Shown: positions 18,497-27,738, counted from the stretch's first letter. The stretch: DNA of 64,000 bases from Pelagibius litoralis (GCA_029287455.1 JARFRB010000116.1:1-64000), one strand, 5' to 3'. The notes: a model not told the origin generated them from the sequence alone. A program made the numbers and translations.

Positions 18497-21313
18497 TTAG
18501 TGCGCGTCCGCCCAGCTCTCGCCGACTCCCACGTCGGCCACCAGCGGGACGGAAAGGTTGACGGCCGGGGCGGCGGCCCCTTCCATAACCCCCTTCACCA
18601 AGGCCGTGGTTTCCTCGATCTCGGCGTCGGGAACCTCGAAAAGCAGCTCGTCGTGAACCTGCAGAAGCATCCGCGCGCTGAGCTTCGCGCTGATCAGGGC
18701 CGGTGCGACACGGATCATGGCGCGCTTGATGATGTCGGCGGCCGTGCCCTGGATGGGCGCGTTGATGGCCGCGCGCTCGGCGAAGTTCCGCCTGGCCGGG
18801 TTCTTGTCCTTCACGCCCGGCAGGTGAACCCGCCGGCCGAAGAGGGTCATGACATAGCCGTGGCGGCGGGCCTGTTCCTTGGCCTCGTCCATATAGGCGC
18901 GGATGCCCGGATAGCGCTCGAAATAAGCTTCGATGTAGGCCCGCGCCACGCTTTGCTCGATGCCCAGGTTCTGAGCCAGGCCGAAGGGCGAGATGCCATA
19001 GATGATGCCGAAGTTGATGGCCTTGGCCCGGCGCCGGGTCGCCCCGTCCATCTGGTCCAGGGGCACGCCGAAGACCTGGCTCGCGGTCATGGCGTGGATA
19101 TCCTCCCCCGCCTCAAAAGCGGCGCGCAAGGCCGCCACGTTGGCAATATGGGCGGTCAGCCGCAGTTCGATCTGCGAGTAGTCGACGGAAAGAAGTTTAT
19201 GGCCCGGTTCCGCGATGAAGGCCTGGCGGATCTTGCGGCCCTCCTCCGTGCGGATCGGGATGTTCTGCAGGTTGGGATCGGTGGAGGAGAGCCGGCCGGT
19301 CTGCGCCACCGCTTGGGAGAAGGAGGTGTGAACCCGCCCGGTGAGGGGGGAGATTTGCTCCTGCAGCGCGTCGGTATAGGTAGACTTCAGCTTGCTGAGC
19401 TGGCGCCAGTCGAGCACCTTGGCTGGCAGCTCGTGACCCTGGGCGGCGAGGCCCTCGAGGATATCGGCGCCGGTGGCATAGGCGCCGGACTTGCCCTTCT
19501 TGCCGCCTGGCAGGCCAAGCTCATCGAACAGCACTTCGCCCAGTTGCTTCGGGCTGCCGATAGTGAAGGGGTGGCCGGCCAATGCATGGATTTCCGCCTC
19601 CAGGGCTTCGATCCGCTGAGCGAAGTCGTTGGACATGCGCCGCAGGATATCGCGGTCCACTTTGATCCCGTCGCGCTCCATGGCCGCAAGGACCGGCACC
19701 AGCGGCCGCTCCAGGGTCTCGTAGACCGTGGCGAGGCGCTCGGGCGTCAGGCGCGGCTTGAGGACCCGCCAGAGCGCCAGAGTGATGTCCGCATCCTCCG
19801 CCGCGTAGTCCAGGGCCTTGTCCAACGGGACCTTATCGAAAGTGATCTGGGACTTCCCAGTTCCGCAGACCTCCTTGTAGGGAATGCAGCGGTGACCGAG
19901 ATGCAGGAGGGCCAGTTCGTCCATGCCGTGCCCGTGCAGCCCCGCGTCCAGGACATAGGAAAGCAGCATGGTGTCGTCGAAGGGCGCCACCTCGATGCCA
20001 TGGCGGGCCAGCACGCCCATGTCGTATTTGAGGTTCTGCCCGATCTTCAGGACGGAGTCGTCTTCCAAGAGGGGCTTGAGCAGGCCGAGCGCGGGCTCCA
20101 TCGCGATTTGCTCTGGCTCCTCGCTCTTGCCTGCTTGGCCGTCGAGGTCGAGCCCTCCGTCCGGGGCGCCCGGTTGGGTGTGGCCGAGCGGGATGTAGCA
20201 GGCTTCGCCCGGCGCCACCGCCAGGCTCACCCCCACCAGGGCCGCCGCTTGGGCATCCAGCGAAGTGGTCTCCGTATCCACCGCCACGATTCCCGCCTCG
20301 CGCGCACGGGCGATCCAGGCTTCCAAATCCCCCAGCGTCTGCACCAGCTTGTAGGCCGCCGTCTCGCCCGCGGATGCTTCTGCCGCCTCGCCCGCCTTGC
20401 CGGCTTCCCGGGCGTCGGGCACCAGGTCGCCGGTGGCGAGCTGCTCGGAAAGGCGGTTCAGGATCGAGCGGAACTCGTAGCGCTCCAGAAAGCCGCGCAG
20501 CACCTCGGGCTCCGGCTCCTTAAGGGTAAGGTCGGCGAGCGCCTCGGGAAGGGGGACGTCGGTCTTCAGCGTCACCAGTTCCTTGCTGATTCGCGCGAGC
20601 TCCGCGTTCTCGATCAGCTTTTCGCGGCGCTTTGGCTGCTTGATCTCCCCGGCGCGATCCAGCAGGGAGTCGAGGTCGCCGTAATCCTCGATCAACTGGG
20701 CGGCGGTCTTTACGCCGATGCCTGGAACGCCGGGCACGTTATCCACGGAGTCGCCCGCAAGGGCCTGCACGTCCACCACCTTCTCCGGCGGCACGCCGAA
20801 CTTCTCGATCACCTCCGCCCGGCCGATCTGGCGGTTCTTGATGGGGTCGAGCATGGTGATCCCGTCGTCCACGAGCTGCATCAAGTCCTTGTCCGAGGAG
20901 ACCACGGTGACCTCGATCCCCGCCGCGCGGGCAGCCCGGGCGTAGCTCGCGATGATGTCGTCGGCCTCGTAGTTGTCGAGCTCGATGCAGGGCAGGTTGA
21001 AGGCCCGCGTCGCTTCGCGGATCATCGGGAACTGCGGCACCAGGTCTTCCGGTGCCTCTGGCCTATGCGCCTTGTACTCGGGGTAGATGTCGTTGCGGAA
21101 GGACCGCCCGCTCTTGTCGAAGATCACCGCCAGGCCGTCCGCGTCGGTGTCGCGCAAGAGCTTGATCAGCATGTTGGTGAAGCCGAAGGCGGCGTTGGTC
21201 GGCATGCCTTCGGAGGTGCTCTGCGGCGGCAGCGCGAAATAGGCCCGGAAAATATAGCCGGAGCCATCGACGAGATAGAGATGCTTAAGCGGCGCGGACG
21301 CGGTCTCGGTCAT
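18497..21313 (-). CDS. polA: DNA polymerase I
   Basis: A 938-aa three-domain repair and replication polymerase. The 5'-3' nuclease domain (about 1-300) shows LVDGSGYIFRAYFA, NYEADDIIA, SSDKDLMQLV and the helix-hairpin-helix GVPGIGVKTAAQLI. The 3'-5' exonuclease domain (about 330-530) keeps the metal ligands in VDTETTSLDAQ and LKYDMGVL, so proofreading is probably active. The polymerase domain has motif A LLSVDYSQIELRL, motif B RRRAKAINFGIIYG and motif C LLQVHDELLFEV. An insert of about 30 Ala/Glu-rich residues lies between the nuclease domains. Length is normal. The ATG at 21313 is the first candidate and gives the canonical N-terminus. Confidence 0.98.
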   Translation of the reverse strand: MTETASAPLKHLYLVDGSGYIFRAYFALPPQSTSEGMPTNAAFGFTNMLIKLLRDTDADGLAVIFDKSGRSFRNDIYPEYKAHRPEAPEDLVPQFPMIREATRAFNLPCIELDNYEADDIIASYARAARAAGIEVTVVSSDKDLMQLVDDGITMLDPIKNRQIGRAEVIEKFGVPPEKVVDVQALAGDSVDNVPGVPGIGVKTAAQLIEDYGDLDSLLDRAGEIKQPKRREKLIENAELARISKELVTLKTDVPLPEALADLTLKEPEPEVLRGFLERYEFRSILNRLSEQLATGDLVPDAREAGKAGEAAEASAGETAAYKLVQTLGDLEAWIARAREAGIVAVDTETTSLDAQAAALVGVSLAVAPGEACYIPLGHTQPGAPDGGLDLDGQAGKSEEPEQIAMEPALGLLKPLLEDDSVLKIGQNLKYDMGVLARHGIEVAPFDDTMLLSYVLDAGLHGHGMDELALLHLGHRCIPYKEVCGTGKSQITFDKVPLDKALDYAAEDADITLALWRVLKPRLTPERLATVYETLERPLVPVLAAMERDGIKVDRDILRRMSNDFAQRIEALEAEIHALAGHPFTIGSPKQLGEVLFDELGLPGGKKGKSGAYATGADILEGLAAQGHELPAKVLDWRQLSKLKSTYTDALQEQISPLTGRVHTSFSQAVAQTGRLSSTDPNLQNIPIRTEEGRKIRQAFIAEPGHKLLSVDYSQIELRLTAHIANVAALRAAFEAGEDIHAMTASQVFGVPLDQMDGATRRRAKAINFGIIYGISPFGLAQNLGIEQSVARAYIEAYFERYPGIRAYMDEAKEQARRHGYVMTLFGRRVHLPGVKDKNPARRNFAERAAINAPIQGTAADIIKRAMIRVAPALISAKLSARMLLQVHDELLFEVPDAEIEETTALVKGVMEGAAAPAVNLSVPLVADVGVGESWADAH

Positions 21314-21353
21314 GCCCCGACTGTGCCCGTCGCGCGCGCCGCTGTCGAGAGCA

Positions 21354-22484
21354 TCAGCAGGCCTTGGGCGCTTGCTCGAGCGTCTCTTCGCCCGCGACTT
21401 CGCCCGATACCGTCAAGATGGCCGCTTCGGCGGGGCGGGGGATGGCGGAGCCGGCGAGGGTGGCGAGGAGCCAATCGAGATCGCCGTCGGCTTGCCGCGG
21501 TCCCTTCACCCTGCGAGGCGCGATCTCTCGGTAGGTTCCGTCGCGCAGCTCGGCCACGGCGAAGCGGAAGACATAGTTGGGCGTGAGCCCCATGCGCAGA
21601 TCCGAAACCACCAGCGTGTCGCGCAAAAGTTCCAGGCTGTAAATTCCTTAACCACCAGCGTGTCGCGCAAGAGTTCCAGGCTGTAAATTCCTTTCGTGAA
21701 GGCGGCCAGGGTTGCCGCCGCCTCGATTCTGCTCAGACAGCCTGCCAGGTTCGCGCCACTGGGGTGGGAGTGGATCACCGGCGCTTCGCCCGGCGCCATG
21801 ATCGGCAGATAGAGGTTGTGATAGCGCACTCCGTCCAAGGCGATCGCCCGCCAGACCACGGTGCTGAAGGGCAAGGGGGTTGCCAGCACGCGCTCGTGGG
21901 CAATCCCCGCCTGCGCCAGGTGAGCGTCGGCCCGTTCCGTCACGATCCGCTGTGCCACCAGCGTCCAGCCCAGATAGACGCTGGACAGCAGCAAGCAGGT
22001 TGCCAGCCCGGTGCGAAAGCGCGGGGTCCAGGCCTTCGCAAAGCGCCCAAACGAAGGCAACGAGCAAGGGCAAGGTATAAAGCGGGTCGATGATGAAGAT
22101 GGATCCCGCGCCCAGCGGCTCCGGCCAGACCGGCCAGAAAAGCCGGGTGCCGTAGATCGTCATGGCGTCGAGCAGCGCGTGGGTGGCGAAACAGAGAAAG
22201 ACCGCCGCGTAAACCCGCAAGCGCTCGCCCTTCAGCGGCTTCACGAAGCGGACAAGCGGTTCGGCGATCAGGGGCGTGACCACGGCATGAACGATCAGCG
22301 AGTGCGTGGCGCCTCGGTGCAGCACGAAGGACTCGACCGGATCGTCGAAGGGGAAGAACACGTCCAGGTCGGGCAGCGTCCCCAGAATGCCGCCCAAGAC
22401 CGCGGCACGCCTCGGCCCCAACGGCTTGCCGAGCACGGCGGCGCCAACGCCGGCGCCAAGAACCAATTGAGTCAAGGAATCCAT
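21354..22484 (-). pseudogene. YdjM/DUF457-like membrane-bound metal-dependent hydrolase, two frameshifts
   Basis: The gene starts MDSLTQLVLGAGVGAAVLG at 22484 and shows the family hallmarks LPDLDVFFPF and HRGATHSLIVH, followed by several TM segments. Near 22045 the frame changes: translation ALCEG must switch to AWTPRFRTGLATCLLLSS, which one extra G would explain. Near 21650 a 44-bp tandem duplication (21606-21693) shifts the frame again. Removing one copy joins LAAFTKGIYSLELLRDTLVV to SDLRMGLTPNYVFRFAVAEL and an end at 21354. The intact protein would be about 360 aa. Both lesions argue for a dead gene; an assembly artefact at the repeat is possible. It is on the same strand as polA, 40 nt upstream of it. 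Confidence 0.8.
21606..21693. repeat. 44-bp tandem duplication inside the hydrolase pseudogene
   Basis: Two adjacent 44-bp units, 21606-21649 and 21650-21693, each starting AACCACCAGCGTGTCGCGCA. They differ at one position (AAAAGTT versus AAGAGTT). Since 44 is not a multiple of three, the duplication breaks the reading frame. Confidence 0.95.
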
Positions 22485-22614
22485 GTCCGTGCCTACCGAA
22501 AAGCCAAGAAGCCTTGCCCAGCATGTAGAACGGCCTGCGCGCGCGCCCAGCCCTTACCTGCGCGAACCCAATGAAGCTGTGCGAAAAGGATGTGCCGGGC
22601 GGCCGGCCCTGGTG

Positions 22615-22794
22615 TCAATGCCCGCCAGCTGCCTTGGCCCCTTCCTTCAGGATGAAATGGCGGCCGCAGTAAGGGCAGTCGATTTTGCCCTTGCCCTCCA
22701 TATTGAGCCAGACGCGCGGGTGGCCAAGGGGGCCGTCGCCGCCATCGCAGGATATGATTTCCTTCTCCACGTAGATGGTTTCGGCCGGCTGCAT
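22615..22794 (-). CDS. Small CHCC zinc-finger protein (NDUFS6-like domain)
   Basis: A 59-aa protein matching the zf-CHCC family. Cys16 (ISCDGG), His25 (GHPRVWL) and Cys40/Cys43 (DCPYCGRHF) form a CHCC zinc site, as in the mitochondrial complex I accessory subunit NDUFS6 and its short alphaproteobacterial relatives. The function in bacteria is unproven; an association with complex I is inferred from the mitochondrial homologue. The internal ATG 22794 is preferred over 22842 because the conserved region starts with PAETI and AGAGGG lies upstream. It is a stand-alone gene. Confidence 0.85.
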   Translation of the reverse strand: MQPAETIYVEKEIISCDGGDGPLGHPRVWLNMEGKGKIDCPYCGRHFILKEGAKAAGGH

Positions 22795-22976
22795 CCCAAG
22801 AGTCCCTCTTCTCCGCGCGCCCGGCGGGAGAATAGGCTCCACACCGATGACCCGCCGGATGATAATCCAGCGGCCGGTGCGATCAATGGTTAGTTGCCGG
22901 ACGCGCCGGGTTTGGCGCGCGGCGGATGACCGGATCGCTTGTGATTCTCGCCGGAACGGCTTAGGTAACCCTCACT

Positions 22977-24017
22977 ATGGACAAGCACCCATCCGCCAGC
23001 CCCGTTGACATGTCCGCCCTGCCCGCCAACGCGGTTGAGGTGCGTGGCCTCGCCAAGACCTACCGGGCCTCCGGGCAAACCGGACCCAAGCTGGCCTTGG
23101 ACAGCGTGGACCTGACGATCCCGCGTGGCTCGCTCTTCGGCCTGCTCGGCCCCAATGGCGCGGGCAAGTCCACGCTAATCAACATTCTTGCCGGCCTCGT
23201 CAACAAGACCTCCGGCGATGCCAGCATTTGGGGTTTCGACCTTTCGCGGCAAACCCGCCAGGCGCGCGCTTCGATCGGCGTGGTCCCGCAGGAGCTCAAT
23301 ATCGATCCGTTTTTCACGCCGCGCGAGCTCCTCGAACTGCAGGCGGGGCTTTACGGCGTGCCCCCCAAGGAGCGCCGGACCGACGAGATCCTGGAGGGCC
23401 TGGGCCTCGCGGACAAGGCGGAGGCCTATACCCGCACCCTGTCCGGCGGGATGCGCCGCCGCCTAATGGTGGCCAAGGCCATGGTGCACAATCCGCCGGT
23501 GCTGGTGCTCGACGAGCCCACGGCGGGTGTGGATATCGAATTGCGCCGGCAGTTATGGGGGCGGGTGCGTGAGCTGAACCGGGGCGGGACCACGATCCTG
23601 CTGACAACTCACTACCTCGAGGAGGCCGAGGAGCTCTGCGACACCATCGCGATCATCAACCATGGACGCGTGATCGCTTGTGAATCCACTCCGGAGCTTC
23701 TGCGCCGCCTGGACAACAAGGAGCTGCAGATCATCGTTTCGGCGCCCCTGACAGAGGTCCCGGAGCGCTTGCGCCAGTTCGAGCCGGAGTTGGCGGCGCC
23801 CAATCGCTTGATTTTCCGTTATCAGGCAAGCGACAGCCCGGTTTCGCATATCCTCGAGGCGGTCGCCGAATCCGGCCTCTCCGTTCAGGATTTGCGCACT
23901 GTGGAAACCGATCTGGAGGACATTTTCCTGCAGTTGACGCGTTCCGCCCAGGATTCTTCCTCCGCGCTGGCGCCGGGGAGCGGTCACTTGGATCCCCTGT
24001 CCGCGGGCGGGCGATGA
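22977..24017 (+). CDS. ABC transporter ATP-binding protein (YadG/ABC-2 exporter type)
   Basis: A 346-aa ATPase. Walker A GPNGAGKST, Q-loop VPQELNIDPFF, signature LSGGMRRRL, Walker B VLVLDEPTAGVD and H-switch TTHYLEEAEEL are all intact, so it should hydrolyse ATP. A C-terminal extension of about 100 residues ends with the VETDLEDIFLQLTR pattern typical of YadG-like exporter ATPases. The cognate permease (YadH-like) that normally follows is missing; instead the TGA overlaps the start of a lipoprotein hydrolase gene. The partner membrane protein must be encoded elsewhere, or the system is atypical. Confidence 0.92.
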   Translation: MDKHPSASPVDMSALPANAVEVRGLAKTYRASGQTGPKLALDSVDLTIPRGSLFGLLGPNGAGKSTLINILAGLVNKTSGDASIWGFDLSRQTRQARASIGVVPQELNIDPFFTPRELLELQAGLYGVPPKERRTDEILEGLGLADKAEAYTRTLSGGMRRRLMVAKAMVHNPPVLVLDEPTAGVDIELRRQLWGRVRELNRGGTTILLTTHYLEEAEELCDTIAIINHGRVIACESTPELLRRLDNKELQIIVSAPLTEVPERLRQFEPELAAPNRLIFRYQASDSPVSHILEAVAESGLSVQDLRTVETDLEDIFLQLTRSAQDSSSALAPGSGHLDPLSAGGR

Positions 24018-25090
24018 AAACCCGCTTTCCGGGCTATCTGATTGCCGGAATGCTGCTGGTTCTGGCCGCGAGCGGCTGTGCCCGCCAATACGCGCCGCCG
24101 GGTCCGGGGCCGACTGAGCCGGCGCTGACTCTGGACCAAGGGCACTCGCCGCCGGAGGGGGTGACACCGCGGCCTATAACAACTGGCAGCCTGGCTCCGG
24201 TGCGCGAGCTTAGGGGTGATTTCACCACCGAGGACGGGCTGGTGCTGCCTTTGCGGGCCTGGCTGCCCCAGGGCTCGCCCCGTGCCGTGATCCTCGCGCT
24301 CCACGGCTTCAACGATTACTCGAACGCCTTCTCGGCTCCAGGCCGGGCCTGGGCGAGCCAAGGGATCGCCGTCTACGCCTATGACCAGCGCGGCTTCGGG
24401 GAAGCGCCGCACACCGGCCTTTGGCCCGGCGCCGAGGTCTTGGCGAGCGACGTTGCGGCGGCGGCGGCCGTGCTCCGCCGCCGCTACCCTGGCACGCCGC
24501 TGTTTCTTCTGGGCGAGTCCATGGGGGCAGCAGTTTTGGTGGTTGCCGAGACCTCACCGGAGCCGCCGGATGCGGACGGCTTGATCCTTTCGGCGCCGGC
24601 CGTGTGGGCAAGCTGGACCCAGCCTTGGTATCAGCGCGCCGGCTTGTGGGTCGCCCTGCGGCTCTTTCCCGGCTTCAAGCCGGAGCCACGGGGCCTCGGC
24701 ATTCAGGCGTCTGACAATATCGAGATGCTGAGGGAGCTTGGCCGCGACCCCTTGGTGATCAAGCAAAGCCGGATCGATACCGTCGCGGGCTTGGTCGACT
24801 TGATGAGCCAGGCTTTGGAGGCCGCTCCGCAAGTGCACCGCCCGACCCTGGTGCTCTATGGAGAGAAAGACGAAGTGGTGCCGGCCGACCCGGTGCGCGA
24901 TTTCTGGCGGGAGATGCCGAAATCGAACGCCCGCCTGGCCCTTTACGACAACGGCTGGCACCTTTTACTGCGAGATTTGGACGCCGAGCGCGTCATCGGC
25001 GACACCGCAACCTGGATGGCGGACCCCAAGGCACCCCTGCCTTCCGGGGCCGAAGCGCAAGGCGATACCTTCGCAGCGGCGGAAGAGTGA
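24014..25090 (+). CDS. Alpha/beta-hydrolase lipoprotein (monoacylglycerol lipase-like)
   Basis: A 358-aa serine hydrolase anchored as a lipoprotein. The signal peptide ends in the lipobox AASGC, with the acylated Cys at about residue 22. The hydrolase core (about 70-330) shows the oxyanion HGFNDYSN, the nucleophile elbow GESMGAA, the acid GEKDEVVP and His in NGWHLLLRD. This resembles monoglyceride lipases/lysophospholipases acting on lipids at the envelope. The ATG overlaps the stop of the ABC ATPase (ATGA), so the two are co-translated, hinting at a shared role in lipid or lipoprotein handling. The substrate is unknown. Confidence 0.88.
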   Translation: MKTRFPGYLIAGMLLVLAASGCARQYAPPGPGPTEPALTLDQGHSPPEGVTPRPITTGSLAPVRELRGDFTTEDGLVLPLRAWLPQGSPRAVILALHGFNDYSNAFSAPGRAWASQGIAVYAYDQRGFGEAPHTGLWPGAEVLASDVAAAAAVLRRRYPGTPLFLLGESMGAAVLVVAETSPEPPDADGLILSAPAVWASWTQPWYQRAGLWVALRLFPGFKPEPRGLGIQASDNIEMLRELGRDPLVIKQSRIDTVAGLVDLMSQALEAAPQVHRPTLVLYGEKDEVVPADPVRDFWREMPKSNARLALYDNGWHLLLRDLDAERVIGDTATWMADPKAPLPSGAEAQGDTFAAAEE

Positions 25091-25117
25091 TACCGGGAGG
25101 AGACGGCGTTCGGCTCT

Positions 25118-25137
25118 CCTAGGGTCTGGACCCTAGG
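25118..25137. terminator. Terminator-like hairpin between convergent genes
   Basis: CCTAGGGTC (25118-25126) and GACCCTAGG (25129-25137) form a perfect 9-bp inverted repeat; a real loop would open the inner pairs to about six bases. It lies between the convergent hydrolase and TPR genes and includes the TAG stop of the latter. No T tract is present. Confidence 0.45.
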
Positions 25138-27436
25138 GCTCGTAGCCCATGCTGCGTAGGCGGGACGCCAAGCTCGGGTTCTGCGCGCTCAAGGCCATCG
25201 CTTTTTGCAGGTCTTGCTCCGCCTCGGCATCGGCGCCGCGCGCGCGCCGAAGCTGTGCCCTGTTGAGCAGGACATAGCCGAGATCAGGATTCAAGCTCAG
25301 GGCCTGGTCGTAGTCTGCTTCGGCCGCTTCGTATTCGCCGCTATTGTGGCGGGCGACACCGCGGTCCGCGTAGGCCTTTGCCATTCCAGGGTCCAGCGAG
25401 ATGGCTTCGCTGTGGTCCACAATCGCTCCAGGGAAGTCGCCTTCCGCGCCCCTAGCCAATCCGCGCAGATTGAACGCCGTGGCGCTGCGTTCGCCAAGCT
25501 CGATCGCTTGATCGAAGTCGGCGCGCGCGCGTGGATACAGCGCCATCTCGTAGAAAACGCTGCCGCGCACAAGATAGTTGGTCGGGTTTTGCGGCTTGAG
25601 CGCGATGGCTTGATCGTAATCCTCGACCGCCTGGGGAAGATTGCCCAGCGCCCTTTGCGCGTGGCCGCGATTGGCATAAGCAACGGCGTAGTCGGGGGCC
25701 GCTTCGATCGCCGCGGTGTAATCCACGATGGCCTCGGCGTTCTGCCCGCGCTGCTGAAAGGCGTTGCCCCGATTGTTCAGGGCATAGGCCCGGTTACGCG
25801 TTGACAGCGCACCGGTATCCAAGGCTTCGGTGTAGTTGGCGATCGCCGTGGCCGGATCGTTGCGGTCCGCCGCTTGAAGGCCCGCATTGAAGGCGGCGCG
25901 CGCTTGAATGGTCCGCAGATTATCCGCAGCTTCGTCCGCCTGTGGCTGCGCGCCGGCCGCGCCCGTCTCGGCCACGCGCGTTCTTGGGGCGGGCTGCTCC
26001 TCGAGACGCAGGGCGAGCGCTTCCAGGGAAAGACTGCCCGGCTGCAGACCGGAAGCTGTTTCGTATTCCTCGATCGCGCCGCGTGTGCGCGGGCCAAGAT
26101 CGCCATCGATCGGCCCGGGGTCGAAGCCTGCCGCGCGCAAACCCGCTTGAATTTCGCGGACGAAGGCGCGATCGGGCCGTTCGGCCGTTTGTGCGGGTTC
26201 GGGGGCTGCGGTGGTCGCCGCTAAGCTCTCGGCAGGTTCCGGCTGCTCCGCGGCCTCGCCGGTCGCGCCGGGTTGGGCGCTGGGCTCGTCCGTGGCGCCC
26301 TCGACCGCGCCGGTATCCTGGGGGTCCGTCAAGGGGTCCGCGGCCGCTTCGGGCTCTTCGAGGGGCACGGTGGCTTCGCTGGCCTGGCCGTCGACGGTGG
26401 CGCCGGCGGGCACCTCCACGGTTGAGGGCGGAAGAGCGGCCGTTTGCCCGCCGGCCGCCGGCTCTATCGAGGCCAGGTTTTCCGTGGCATCGGCGGGCGC
26501 CGGAACAGGATTTACCAAACCGGGTTCGCCGTCCCGGGGGATTTCGATCTCCGCGAGCCGGCTTTCCAGAGTGGAGTCGGTTTCCAGGAGGTTGCGCGAA
26601 ATCAGTGCGAGCCCGACACCGCCAAGCACCAAGATCGCGGCCGTCAGCCAGAATCGGGAAGACCGCCAGGACCGCTGCTCGAAGTCATCGGCGTAGTCCA
26701 TCGAACTCGCGGCGAGGTGGTCCTGGCTTGCCAAGTGATCCTGTGGACGGGCGCCAGCCGCCAGCTCGGGCCCAGGCGCACCTCCGCTTTGCGGCCCGGG
26801 GGCTGCTTGTCCATGGGGAGCGTGTCCGTAGTATGCCTGCCCGTGCGGTGGCTGCCCATGTTGTGGCTGCCCGTGCGGAGCCTGCCCATAAGCGGGGTGC
26901 GGTCCCGGGCCGGCGCCTCGCGCCGCACCAGGGCTCGCCTGCGGGGTGTCGCGCAGGGCGGCGGCGCGTTGTGCCGCCATTCGCATCGCGGCCATACGCT
27001 CTGGCACGGTTTGTTCCGGCAAGGGCGTCCTGGGTGCCTTGGCCCCTTGGGGTCCGGCGGCCATTCCGGGCCTTGAGGGCGCGGCCTGGCCTTGGGTGGG
27101 CTTGGCCTCGGGTGCGCGTCCGGCGGGTTTTTCCGCGTCGGGGCTGGCGTCGAAGCGTGGCGGGGGAAGGCCAAGGTCGCGCGCGCAGGCTTCGGCAAGT
27201 TCCGCCGAGAGGGGCAGGTCGCGGTGGACGAGCTGAAGCGGCGGCATCGGCTGGCCCGGTACCGTGCGTAGGCGGCGTTCCCGCGCGCTATGGCCAGCGT
27301 ACCAGCTCAGCAGGGCGGACTCGTACTCCTCCGCTTCCCGGCCGGTCTCGCTTGCCCATTGCTCGGCGATCTGGGCGATCGTCAAGCTTCTTTCCCCGCG
27401 CCCGGGGGCACCAGCGTTTGCTTCACCCGAATTCAT
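25133..27436 (-). CDS. Membrane-anchored peptidoglycan-binding and TPR-repeat protein
   Basis: A 767-aa multidomain protein. Residues 1-255 are a cytoplasmic Ala/Pro-rich region with a low-complexity His-Gly-Gln stretch (units such as HGQPQHGQPPHGQ, about 185-215). A single TM helix follows at about 261-280 (FWLTAAILVLGGVGLALI). A long acidic Pro/Ala/Glu linker leads to a peptidoglycan-binding type 1 domain (EIQAGLRAAGFDPGPIDGDLG, starting near 430). The last ~240 residues are at least six tetratricopeptide repeats, for example AYANRGHAQRALGNLPQAVE. The C-terminal part should be periplasmic and attached to the cell wall. A scaffold or morphogenesis role is inferred. I do not recognise a named family with this full architecture. 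Confidence 0.85.
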   Translation of the reverse strand: MNSGEANAGAPGRGERSLTIAQIAEQWASETGREAEEYESALLSWYAGHSARERRLRTVPGQPMPPLQLVHRDLPLSAELAEACARDLGLPPPRFDASPDAEKPAGRAPEAKPTQGQAAPSRPGMAAGPQGAKAPRTPLPEQTVPERMAAMRMAAQRAAALRDTPQASPGAARGAGPGPHPAYGQAPHGQPQHGQPPHGQAYYGHAPHGQAAPGPQSGGAPGPELAAGARPQDHLASQDHLAASSMDYADDFEQRSWRSSRFWLTAAILVLGGVGLALISRNLLETDSTLESRLAEIEIPRDGEPGLVNPVPAPADATENLASIEPAAGGQTAALPPSTVEVPAGATVDGQASEATVPLEEPEAAADPLTDPQDTGAVEGATDEPSAQPGATGEAAEQPEPAESLAATTAAPEPAQTAERPDRAFVREIQAGLRAAGFDPGPIDGDLGPRTRGAIEEYETASGLQPGSLSLEALALRLEEQPAPRTRVAETGAAGAQPQADEAADNLRTIQARAAFNAGLQAADRNDPATAIANYTEALDTGALSTRNRAYALNNRGNAFQQRGQNAEAIVDYTAAIEAAPDYAVAYANRGHAQRALGNLPQAVEDYDQAIALKPQNPTNYLVRGSVFYEMALYPRARADFDQAIELGERSATAFNLRGLARGAEGDFPGAIVDHSEAISLDPGMAKAYADRGVARHNSGEYEAAEADYDQALSLNPDLGYVLLNRAQLRRARGADAEAEQDLQKAMALSAQNPSLASRLRSMGYEP

Positions 27437-27621
27437 CGTTCTTTACAATGGCGGGGAAGGGCATATCCCCGCGACCGCGCTTATGGGTGTCTTTTGCCTA
27501 TTTGGGGGGAGTCAATATACCCCATGAGAGGTATCGGCCCTGTGACCGCCAAGAGCGATAAATTGGCGGCGGCGCGGCTTGCCCTGGACTGGCGCGATCC
27601 TATATGGTCGGGCGCGTTAGC

Positions 27622-27698
27622 GGACCCGTAGCTCAGCTGGATAGAGCGCTTCCCTCCGGAGGAAGAGGCCAGGGGTTCGAATCCTCTCGGGTCCGCCA
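27622..27698 (+). tRNA. tRNA-Arg (anticodon CCG)
   Basis: A complete 77-nt cloverleaf. The acceptor stem GGACCCG (27622-27628) pairs with CGGGTCC (27688-27694), followed by discriminator G and an encoded CCA. The D arm contains GCTCAGCTGGATAGAGC. The anticodon stem CTTCC/GGAAG encloses the loop CTCCGGA with anticodon CCG at 27656-27658, reading CGG arginine codons, which suit a GC-rich genome. The T arm contains GGTTCGAATCC. Confidence 0.98.
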
Positions 27699-27738
27699 TT
27701 TCCGCCGTGCGCTTCGGTCCGCGCTGCTAAACTTTCCC

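Noticed and set aside
18500-21586. 1028-aa open frame antisense to polA
   Set aside because: It is the mirror of a GC-rich coding gene. DNA polymerase I on the other strand has all motifs, while the antisense product has no recognisable domain.
25942-27561. 539-aa Arg/Pro-rich open frame antisense to the TPR protein
   Set aside because: Its composition is an artefact of the opposite strand's Ala/Pro-rich coding sequence, and it has no motifs.
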